From Candidatus Omnitrophota bacterium (GTDB lineage: Bacteria; Omnitrophota; Gorgyraeia; Duberdicusellales; 4484-171), in assembly GCA_028702365.1 (NCBI GenBank), contig JAQVOZ010000041.1, forward strand, positions 1 to 9,293: DNA of 9,293 nucleotides. The letters are read 5' to 3'. Each line of letters starts with the position of its first letter. Position 1 is the stretch's first letter. Positions 1 to 5,581 of this stretch are shown piece by piece. The notes beneath the pieces are model-generated. The model was not told the DNA's origin. It was given only the letters and a program-made list of their open reading frames with translations, and searched no databases. Both the position numbers and the translations under genes were made by a program.

Positions 1-34
1 CTATTCCGAAAATGACTGCGGTAATTAAATTCAT
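1..34 (-). CDS. Possible start of a truncated gene (edge fragment)
   Basis: An ATG at 34..32 opens a frame that stays open to the window edge, reading MNLITAVIFGI. This is hydrophobic and would suit the first residues of a membrane protein or signal sequence. No Shine-Dalgarno sequence precedes it; instead a perfect TATAAT box ends six bases upstream. Only eleven codons are visible, so the gene may not be real and no function can be given. It would be the next co-directional gene after the outer-membrane protein. Confidence 0.3.
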   Translation of the reverse strand, partial: MNLITAVIFGI

Positions 35-40
35 AAGGAG

Positions 41-46
41 ATTATA
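41..46 (-). promoter_or_regulatory. Candidate -10 box before the edge gene
   Basis: On the minus strand 46..41 reads TATAAT, a perfect -10 hexamer. No good -35 is seen: with a 17-nt spacer the hexamer is CTGTAT. Transcription would begin about seven bases downstream, that is at or next to the ATG at 34, giving a leaderless or nearly leaderless message. The region is A+T-rich, so a chance match is possible. Confidence 0.3.
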
Positions 47-75
47 CTATAAATCTTATTTAAATACAGCCCCTA

Positions 76-1065
76 TCAAAAATTATAAACGAATGTAAAC
101 ACGGCCGAATCGTCAGCATCTGCATTTTCGCCAATTATGATACGCTGATACGCAAGGAGCATTTGAATTTTTTCATTTGACCAGCCGAGACCGGGAGATA
201 TCGTCGTTTCTTTCTTGTCAGAATTAGGCACAAAAGTGCCTTCCTCTCTTTTATCTTGCTGGAGCAGATTATTAACCTCAAAAATGAAATTCATATTATC
301 TGTAAAAAAATATTCCAAGGCTATATCGCAATTAAAATACCTGCCATACCTTGTTTTTACGCTGTCGACTTTGGTTTCCAGGGGAAAATTATATATTAAA
401 TCTGCGTGCAGCATAAAAGGCTTTAATTTTTTTGTAAGAATAACGCCGTAGCCATGTTCATAAGACCCGCCGCCGGTCGTTGCGCCCATTGAGTCTGTGC
501 CAAGCTTGTCGGGATTAAGGTGTTGAAATTTTACCGTTGGAAAGTTGATTTGGAATAATCCGTTTAACGAAGGCATGAAGCCGCTATCCTCAATGGGGCA
601 GTAACGCAGAAAAAGGAAACTATCTCCTAAGCCCTCAGAATGAGCCGTAGCGCCTGATTGTTTTATATAATTTTCCTGATATAAGGTTTGCGCATCTATT
701 TCAAAATGTTCGGTTATTCCATATTCCAGAAAAAGCTGCTGTTGGTATTGATATTTTTTGTCGCCACCCCGTAAAGAATTATAGCCGCCATCCGAATTGA
801 ATGTTCCTCTTGTATGATTATAGAAAAAAAATGGCTGCGCCACGAATTTAGCCCTGCCGCACAAAGGTGCAGTCCATGTTATGACGGGGCCTGTTGAATA
901 TGGATTCCAGGAAGAACCTTCTTCTTTTATAGCTTCTTGGCTTTGAATTTCTGCAGAAAAACAGGAGGGGGAAAAAGAAAGAAATACAGTTATGCAAGCA
1001 AAAAATAAAACAGGGCAGGAATTTTTTAGATAGATTTTTATAACTTCCAAAAATTTCCTGCCCAT
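76..1065 (-). CDS. Outer-membrane beta-barrel protein, MetA-pathway/transporter-like
   Basis: A 329-residue protein with a signal peptide: basic residues up to Lys14, a hydrophobic core at about 17-31 and a likely cleavage after FSA (about residue 38). The mature part is rich in aromatic residues and alternating polar/nonpolar stretches, and ends in VYNF with a terminal Phe, as expected for a BAM-inserted outer-membrane barrel. A GLGDSFLFLRY stretch (about 146-155) and the closing strand near 297-329 recall the MetA-pathway-of-phenol-degradation barrel family; that placement is from memory and tentative. The substrate is unknown. The annotated ATG (1065) has no clear Shine-Dalgarno sequence. 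An in-frame TTG at 1050 (codon 6) has AGGA upstream and would shorten the n-region without harming the signal peptide. It lies 29 nt after the small membrane protein gene, so it may be co-transcribed with it. Confidence 0.75.
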   Translation of the reverse strand: MGRKFLEVIKIYLKNSCPVLFFACITVFLSFSPSCFSAEIQSQEAIKEEGSSWNPYSTGPVITWTAPLCGRAKFVAQPFFFYNHTRGTFNSDGGYNSLRGGDKKYQYQQQLFLEYGITEHFEIDAQTLYQENYIKQSGATAHSEGLGDSFLFLRYCPIEDSGFMPSLNGLFQINFPTVKFQHLNPDKLGTDSMGATTGGGSYEHGYGVILTKKLKPFMLHADLIYNFPLETKVDSVKTRYGRYFNCDIALEYFFTDNMNFIFEVNNLLQQDKREEGTFVPNSDKKETTISPGLGWSNEKIQMLLAYQRIIIGENADADDSAVFTFVYNF

Positions 1066-1094
1066 AACGTAACCGTATGCTATCGTATCTGCTT

Positions 1095-1373
1095 TTATGC
1101 CTGAGTGTGCTGTAATTTCAAATTATGCTTATAGTACAAAAGCGCACCAAGCCAGAAAATAAAAATCGAAACGGTAATCACTGCCCCAAGCAATAAATCT
1201 TTAATGATATCACCGGAAATAAGGAACAATTCTCCATTCCAAAGGTGGTCAATTACGCCGAAAAGCGCACCGCCCCAATATAGAAGCGAAAGCCACCATA
1301 CCTTTATGCTTTTTGTCTTACCCCACACTAAAGAACTTACAATTGCACCTGCAACTGGCCCTGCGTAACACAT
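1095..1373 (-). CDS. Small Trp-rich inner-membrane protein, unknown function
   Basis: A 92-residue hydrophobic protein that I cannot assign to a named family. It has two or three membrane segments: a weaker one at about 4-17, one at 24-41 and a clear one at 60-81. There are six tryptophans (17, 26, 27, 33, 45, 74), and a polar patch IDHLWNGELF at 41-50 lies between two helices. The C-terminus is short and basic (YKHNLKLQHTQ). Its reality is supported by a strong ribosome binding site, CGGAGG at 1385..1380, six bases before the ATG. The outer-membrane protein follows after 29 nt. I faintly recall similar small proteins in uncultured anaerobe genomes, without a function. Confidence 0.8.
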   Translation of the reverse strand: MCYAGPVAGAIVSSLVWGKTKSIKVWWLSLLYWGGALFGVIDHLWNGELFLISGDIIKDLLLGAVITVSIFIFWLGALLYYKHNLKLQHTQA

Positions 1374-1379
1374 GTTATA

Positions 1380-1385
1380 CCTCCG
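1380..1385 (-). promoter_or_regulatory. Strong ribosome binding site of the small membrane protein
   Basis: On the minus strand 1385..1380 is CGGAGG, followed by GTATAAC-type spacing to the ATG at 1373. It is among the clearest Shine-Dalgarno sequences in the window and fixes the start of a short gene that might otherwise be doubted. Confidence 0.7.
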
Positions 1386-1442
1386 TTTTTTATATTCGAA
1401 AGTTACACTAGAAACGTTTGTTTATCGTAACATTCGTAGCCT

Positions 1443-1472
1443 ATAGTAAAATCCCTACAAGTATTCTGTAAA
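1443..1472 (-). promoter_or_regulatory. Candidate promoter of the small membrane protein/OMP unit
   Basis: On the minus strand TTTACA (1472..1467, five of six matches to the -35 consensus) is followed after 18 nt by TACTAT (1448..1443, four of six to the -10). This predicts a start near 1436 and a 5' leader of about 63 nt. It sits in the 128-nt gap after the symporter gene. The -10 is weak, so this is a plausible rather than a firm call. Confidence 0.3.
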
Positions 1473-1501
1473 CACAGATAATAGCACCAAACAATTTACT
1501 G

Positions 1502-2893
1502 TCAATAAGTTTTGACTTTCCTGTCGCAAAGGCTCACAACGACGAGAATAATCATTGAAGCAAAAAATCCGATAAGATTTGAAGGGTATCCAGGAATTTT
1601 AATCTTAAAGAAAAGCCAGATTATAATTCCTCCCAAACTGGAGGCTAATGCGCCTTTTGCAGTTGCCCTCTTAAAATACACACCCAATATCATTGGCGCT
1701 GCAACGCCAACAAGCAATATACCCCATGATTCCTGACAAAGCTTGTAAATATTTTTAAAATAAAGTGCGAGCATAAGAGAAAATATACCAATCAGGGGCA
1801 CGCTCCATTTACACCAATTAAGCTTGTCCTGTTCTGTTGTATCTTTTTTAATAAGCGGCAAAATATTATGCCCGATAATGCTTGATGGCGCAAGCAAAGC
1901 GCTGTCAGCAGAGCTCATGATCGCGGCAAGCAAAGCCCCGACCATAACCATAATCAACACAGGAGAAAGATATTTAAGCGCCATATCTACAAGTATTGTT
2001 TCGCCGGAACTGCTCGGCATTGCCAGCCTGCCGAAAATACCAATCAATACCGGCAATAATCCGATCATTACGTAAAAAATACCTGCCAATATAGACGACC
2101 AGCGCGAAACAGTAAAGTTTTTTGCAGCCATGGTCCGCGCAAAAAGGTCTTGCGCAGGCAAAGACCCAATGCCTACCATCATCCATGCCTGGAGATACCA
2201 CAGCCAATCAAGCGTTGAGGTATTTCTCGGATAGAAATAGAAAAATTCCGGCGGTGTGCGGGAAATAACAGAAGAAAACCCCCCCAAACTTTTAACGAGG
2301 ACGGGAAAGATTATCAAAAGCCCGGCAACAAGTATTAACATTTGAAAAAAATCAGTTATCGTATCGGCCCACATTCCTCCCATATAAGCGTAGATAAGCA
2401 CAACTGCCGTTGAAAAAATAATAGAAAGCATAATAGGAAATCCCGTCAATGAATTTAAAATATATCCGAAAGCGATAAGCTGTGCCCCTATCCAGCCAAG
2501 ATATGCAGGTAGATACATTACAGATAAAAAACATGCAGCAGTTATTCCATAACGCTCCTTAAAAAAATCAACGATTGTTTCGTAATTTTTCTTTCTAAAA
2601 TGTTTTGCAAAAAATAATCCGGAAATTACCAGGCAAACGCCCGCGCCGAAAGGATCCGCTATAACACCGAGAATGCCTTTATTAAAAGCTGTGCCTGAGG
2701 AACCCATGCAGGTTTCTGCTCCAAACCAGGTTGCAAAAATTGTCCCTATCGAAAGTATCCAGCCAAGACGGCCTCCTGCGACAATATAGTCCCTTTCGGT
2801 TTTTATCCACTTACGCGTCCAGAAACCAACTGCAAGGCTTATAAAAACATAAAAAGAAACGCCAGCGAGTATCAAAAATTGTGTTTGCGTCAT
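1502..2893 (-). CDS. Sodium:solute symporter (SSS family)
   Basis: A 463-residue polytopic inner-membrane protein of the solute:sodium symporter family (LeuT fold; relatives are PutP, PanF and SGLT), which couples substrate uptake to the sodium gradient. Visible signatures: the unwound first-core-helix region TIFATWFGAET (51-61), the family loop YAYMGGMWADTITD (168-181), GSLPAQDLFAR (243-253), and AAIMSSADSALL (323-334), whose Ser327/Ser328 region corresponds to the helix supplying Na2-site hydroxyls in PutP and vSGLT. About twelve or thirteen hydrophobic segments run to the C-terminus; the length is usual for PutP/PanF-type members. The substrate cannot be read from sequence. The Shine-Dalgarno sequence is weak (GATGGG region). 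It begins 37 nt after the flavoprotein stop, so the two are likely co-transcribed. Confidence 0.9.
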   Translation of the reverse strand: MTQTQFLILAGVSFYVFISLAVGFWTRKWIKTERDYIVAGGRLGWILSIGTIFATWFGAETCMGSSGTAFNKGILGVIADPFGAGVCLVISGLFFAKHFRKKNYETIVDFFKERYGITAACFLSVMYLPAYLGWIGAQLIAFGYILNSLTGFPIMLSIIFSTAVVLIYAYMGGMWADTITDFFQMLILVAGLLIIFPVLVKSLGGFSSVISRTPPEFFYFYPRNTSTLDWLWYLQAWMMVGIGSLPAQDLFARTMAAKNFTVSRWSSILAGIFYVMIGLLPVLIGIFGRLAMPSSSGETILVDMALKYLSPVLIMVMVGALLAAIMSSADSALLAPSSIIGHNILPLIKKDTTEQDKLNWCKWSVPLIGIFSLMLALYFKNIYKLCQESWGILLVGVAAPMILGVYFKRATAKGALASSLGGIIIWLFFKIKIPGYPSNLIGFFASMIILVVVSLCDRKVKTY

Positions 2894-2930
2894 TGATGGC
2901 CCATCATTGGCGGCATTTAAAATTTGTATA

Positions 2931-3506
2931 TTATTTAACTATTCTCCCGCCAAAAGCAATTACTTTGTTTTTTATTTCCTTATTATCTTTTACCGCTCCG
3001 GAAATTCCCGCATTAGGGACAAGCAGTGATTCAAATTTCATTCCGGTATATTCTGCAGTCAAAACAAACGGTTTCTCTAATGCATCCAGCCCAACATCCT
3101 CAAAAGCACTTGCTATAAGAACTAAAGTTTTGCCTTTTAGGACAGTTTGCATCGTTTTAGCTTCATTGTTCCATTTATACAACGAAAACATCCTGTCAAA
3201 AATAAGCTTAAGCTGCGCGCTTGCTCCAAAAAAATAAAGAGGCGTTGCCATAACTATAATATCTGCTTCGGCCATTTTTCTAAGAACCGGCTTCGCCTCA
3301 TCATCGACTACACATTCATATTCTTTAAGTTTTTGACACGCACGACAGGCCAAGCAGCCATTGGATTTATATTTTAAGAAAGCTGTGTGAATAATTTCGA
3401 TAGCGGGGTTTTTAGTCCTTAGGCCTTTGCAAAACCAGTCTACGAGTATGGCGGTATTACCGTTCTCTTTGGGACTTCCTAAAAGTATCAATATTTTTTT
3501 AGCCAT
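2931..3506 (-). CDS. NADPH-dependent FMN reductase/iron-sulfur flavoprotein-like
   Basis: A 191-residue flavodoxin-fold protein, complete for the family. GSPKENGNT (10-18) is the FMN phosphate-binding loop, and ATPLYFFGASAQLKLIFDR (87-105) contains the second FMN-contacting loop of the NADPH-dependent FMN reductase family. Between them Cys51, Cys54, Cys57 and Cys65 form C-X2-C-X2-C-X7-C. This resembles the compact cysteine motif that binds a 4Fe-4S cluster in archaeal-type iron-sulfur flavoproteins (Isf), so a role in one- or two-electron transfer or oxygen/peroxide reduction is possible. The metal content is inference, since related flavoproteins can keep cysteines without a cluster. It is cytoplasmic, with no signal peptide. 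The ATG at 3506 has only a short AAGG three bases upstream. The symporter gene follows closely. Confidence 0.85.
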   Translation of the reverse strand: MAKKILILLGSPKENGNTAILVDWFCKGLRTKNPAIEIIHTAFLKYKSNGCLACRACQKLKEYECVVDDEAKPVLRKMAEADIIVMATPLYFFGASAQLKLIFDRMFSLYKWNNEAKTMQTVLKGKTLVLIASAFEDVGLDALEKPFVLTAEYTGMKFESLLVPNAGISGAVKDNKEIKNKVIAFGGRIVK

Positions 3507-3654
3507 ATGCCTTGCAAGAATACCAGAACCATTAAACAGCCAAAAGTTTTCCGCTTTTAAGAAAATAAAGATTGAACGACTTTAGAAAATCCCCCTATCT
3601 TGCTGAATCTTCGGAATAATACCCATTCCTGCTTTAAATTACGATAATTTTACT
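3507..3654 (-). other. Intergenic region with two small hairpins, no clear promoter
   Basis: This gap lies between the DUF493 stop and the flavoprotein start; both genes run leftward. Just after the DUF493 gene there is an A+T-only hairpin (3650..3636, AAATTA-TCG-TAATTT) and then a five-base-pair hairpin (3629..3613, GGAAT/ATTCC). Neither has a U-tract, so neither qualifies as an intrinsic terminator. Upstream of the flavoprotein the best -10-like site is TGG-TATTCT, but it would leave a very short leader. I see no small gene here. Confidence 0.4.
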
Positions 3655-3903
3655 TTATATGACGCTCTTAACGGCGGGGTGTTTGCGCAAAGAAACGTAT
3701 ATATTGTTACGCTCTTCTTCCGTGATTACAATCGTTTTAAGCGAAAGGGAAATATATTTTCCTTCCTTGCTTATATTCGAAAAGGACAAGGTATGTTGCT
3801 TAGTCTTAATGATTTCAGAAACAGCCCTATATAATTCTTCTTCGTCAAGGCCGATTAGCCTGTATTCCCATTCGCAGGGATAATTAATTTTTGGATGGTT
3901 CAT
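3655..3903 (-). CDS. DUF493 (YbeD-like) family protein
   Basis: An 82-residue cytoplasmic protein that matches the DUF493/YbeD family in length and pattern: an N-terminal NYPCEWEYRLIGL strand, an acidic helix (EEELYRAVSEII), a G-K-Y-I-S-L-S-L strand (48-55), a helix with EEERNNIYVSL, and a closing HPAVKSVI. YbeD has a small ACT-like (ferredoxin-type) alpha/beta fold; its biochemical role is not settled, and an allosteric or partner-binding function is usually proposed. Its ATG (3903..3901) overlaps the TGA of the preceding membrane protein gene (3902..3900), so translation is probably coupled. In many genomes ybeD sits beside lipB; here its partner is a membrane protein instead. Confidence 0.8.
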   Translation of the reverse strand: MNHPKINYPCEWEYRLIGLDEEELYRAVSEIIKTKQHTLSFSNISKEGKYISLSLKTIVITEEERNNIYVSLRKHPAVKSVI

Positions 3904-4472
3904 TTATTCCCGCTTTCGAGATACTTGAAATGGTAAGTTGCCTTTAACAACCTTTCAAACAATTTTGAATCACGTATAACCACCGGAGACGTGTCAATGA
4001 GCTTGGAAAGGCCCTCCCATATTCCGAACCAGCCCAGCGGCATAAGAATAATACTTGATATCTGGAGCGTAAGTTCGCTTAAAAACTTAAAATACGTTGC
4101 CAGAGTCAAAAAACTCAATGAACAAATACCGACAATAAAAAATATAAGCCCCCGGATACGAATAATAGCAATAACTTTATTTTTTTGTAAAAATTTATAA
4201 CGGAAATGCTTTCTAAGCCGGTTTGTAACCATCCGCTCAGATTCTTCATTCTTTAGCAAAATCGGGGCATAAATTGTGATTATGAAATCTCCGGACTGCG
4301 TTTCTTTATAACGTTTCTTTAACTCATCTATAAAGTCTCCGGAAACCGTGCGCTCGCTCAAAGGCCTGGGGTCAAAATCGGAAAAAATATCATCCCAGGT
4401 ATCAATAACAACGCCTATTTCTCTTAAATCCTGAACCCTTTGCTCCGCTCTTTTTTTTGAATCATCAGTCAT
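3900..4472 (-). CDS. Two-helix membrane protein with N-terminal IFSDFDPRP motif, unknown function
   Basis: A 190-residue protein not assigned to a named family. The N-terminal 100 residues are charged and soluble-looking and hold DTWDDIFSDFDPRPLSER (24-41), followed by SGDFIDELKKRYKE. Two membrane helices follow at about 102-127 and 134-156, joined by a short loop, and then a basic C-terminal tail of about 34 residues. Both tails are probably cytoplasmic, forming a hairpin-anchored inner-membrane protein. I recollect similar DIFSDFDPRP segments in other bacterial proteins of unknown function, but cannot check. Start support: AGGCGGTG at 4484..4477, close to the ideal Shine-Dalgarno sequence, four bases before the ATG. 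It heads a two-gene unit with the DUF493 gene, joined by an ATGA overlap. Confidence 0.8.
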   Translation of the reverse strand: MTDDSKKRAEQRVQDLREIGVVIDTWDDIFSDFDPRPLSERTVSGDFIDELKKRYKETQSGDFIITIYAPILLKNEESERMVTNRLRKHFRYKFLQKNKVIAIIRIRGLIFFIVGICSLSFLTLATYFKFLSELTLQISSIILMPLGWFGIWEGLSKLIDTSPVVIRDSKLFERLLKATYHFKYLESGNK

Positions 4473-4510
4473 TTTACACCGCCTTTGACAAAAACACCGT
4501 GTAGGTAAAT

Positions 4511-4538
4511 ATTATAGCAGAAATAATAATATGGCTAA
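4511..4538 (-). promoter_or_regulatory. Promoter with extended -10 before the membrane protein/DUF493 operon
   Basis: On the minus strand 4516..4511 is a perfect TATAAT preceded by TGC (4519..4517), an extended -10 element. A weak -35, TTAGCC (4538..4533), lies 16 nt further upstream. The predicted start near 4504 gives a leader of about 32 nt that contains the Shine-Dalgarno sequence. It lies in the 83-nt gap after the ATP-grasp gene, which makes the membrane protein/DUF493 pair an independent transcription unit. It looks like a sigma-70-type site, and no operator repeat is evident. Confidence 0.55.
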
Positions 4539-4555
4539 GATTTTTTACAGAAAGG

Positions 4556-5581
4556 CTATTTACCGTTATTAGCGTTGTTTAATGCCAGGGAAAGGATTTT
4601 TTGGATAAGCTTGCCGTACGAGATATTTGCTTTATCTGCTGACTGGGCTATTTCATCATCTTTTGCAAGGCATGGATTAGCATTTACTTCAAGGGCATAA
4701 ATTCTTCCGTCGGCAGAAACCCTCATGTCAAAACGGGCATAGGAATTCAAATTCAATGCGCGGTAAGCAGTCTTACAGATATGCGTAAGCTTTTTTTCAA
4801 GGCCTTCCGGCATATTATTGGCAAAAACATTTTGTATCCCCCATTTTTTCCGGTATTCATCGTCCCATTTTGCCTTATAGGTTGCTATTTTACTTTCGGG
4901 GTCACTGATTTCCCCGAATTTCATTTCTCTTATGGGTAAAACTTCAAGTATTTTATGGCCGATAACGCTTACATAAAATTCTCTGCCCGGAACATATTCT
5001 TCAACTATTGCATCCATGTTCATTTTTTCGTGGATAAATTTTATCCTTTCAAGGCATGCAGCTTCATTGTCCACGACTGACGCCTGTGATATGCCAACGG
5101 AAGCCTCCTCGCACAAAGGTTTTACTATCGCAGGTAGCTTCGGCCTCTTAATTGACTTAAGTTTCCTGTTTTTATGGAAAGTATGGAAGTTAGGCACGCG
5201 TATCTTATGAAAACTCAAAATCTTTTTGCTTAAAGCTTTGTCGTTACAAACCAAAAGCGCTGCCGGATTCGCGCCGGTAAAAGGGACGTTCAGCATCTCA
5301 AGCAACCACGCAGCATTTCTTTCAAGATTTGTTTTTTTTCTAAATCCTTCCATTATGTTAAAAACAACATCCGGCTTATTCTGGCGTACTTCCTCTATAA
5401 GAATGCTTGCATCGTCATACACTCCAAGCAAACTGACTTCATGGCCATTTTCTAAAAGCGCCTCATACACGTTAAGCTGAGTATCCCAGTCCGGCTCCTT
5501 AAATTCTTTTGCAAAATCATAGCCTCGCGCGGTTACATAAGGACAATCAAAAACCAGTAAAACTTTCAGTTTTTTATCCAT
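4556..5581 (-). CDS. ATP-grasp ligase, D-Ala-D-Ala-ligase-like, noncanonical
   Basis: A 341-residue cytoplasmic ATP-grasp enzyme with the architecture of D-alanine-D-alanine ligase: an N-terminal pre-ATP-grasp domain (1-100), NVPFTGANPAALLVCNDK (98-115), the ATP-lysine segment AIVKPLCEEASVGI (151-164, Lys154), EEYVPGREFYVSVIG (194-208), and the metal-binding end RFDMRVSADGRIYALEVNAN (283-302) with Glu298 and Asn300. Such enzymes activate a carboxylate as an acyl phosphate and join it to an amine. The substrate is probably not D-alanine: canonical Ddl proteins end N-x-x-P-G-[ML]-T, but here the sequence is NANPCLAKDDE, and the N-terminal HG..GEDG motif is replaced by NIMEGFRKKTNLER. It begins inside the last codons of the metallopeptidase gene (8-nt overlap, AGGGGG upstream), so the two are coupled. 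A peptidoglycan Ddl role is the main alternative and looks unlikely. Confidence 0.85.
   Translation of the reverse strand: MDKKLKVLLVFDCPYVTARGYDFAKEFKEPDWDTQLNVYEALLENGHEVSLLGVYDDASILIEEVRQNKPDVVFNIMEGFRKKTNLERNAAWLLEMLNVPFTGANPAALLVCNDKALSKKILSFHKIRVPNFHTFHKNRKLKSIKRPKLPAIVKPLCEEASVGISQASVVDNEAACLERIKFIHEKMNMDAIVEEYVPGREFYVSVIGHKILEVLPIREMKFGEISDPESKIATYKAKWDDEYRKKWGIQNVFANNMPEGLEKKLTHICKTAYRALNLNSYARFDMRVSADGRIYALEVNANPCLAKDDEIAQSADKANISYGKLIQKILSLALNNANNGK

Noticed and set aside
35..40. AAGGAG on the plus strand, resembling a Shine-Dalgarno sequence.
   Set aside because: No start codon follows at usable spacing on the plus strand, and all real genes here run on the minus strand.
2279..2285. 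Run of seven C (seven G in the coding strand) inside the symporter gene, a possible phase-variation tract.
   Set aside because: It encodes Leu-Gly-Gly in an intact frame, is short for a hypermutable tract and has no partner features; more likely chance codon use.
1974..2534. Minus-strand frames inside the symporter gene that could suggest overlapping genes.
   Set aside because: They are out-of-frame readings of a gene whose own frame carries clear SSS motifs throughout.
3613..3650. Two tandem small hairpins after the DUF493 gene as a transcription terminator.
   Set aside because: One stem is only A-T pairs, the other has five base pairs, and neither is followed by a T-tract in the transcribed direction.
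4533..4559. GGCTA repeated on either side of an A-rich segment after the ATP-grasp gene, first read as a terminator stem.
   Set aside because: It is a direct repeat, not an inverted one, so it cannot form a hairpin.
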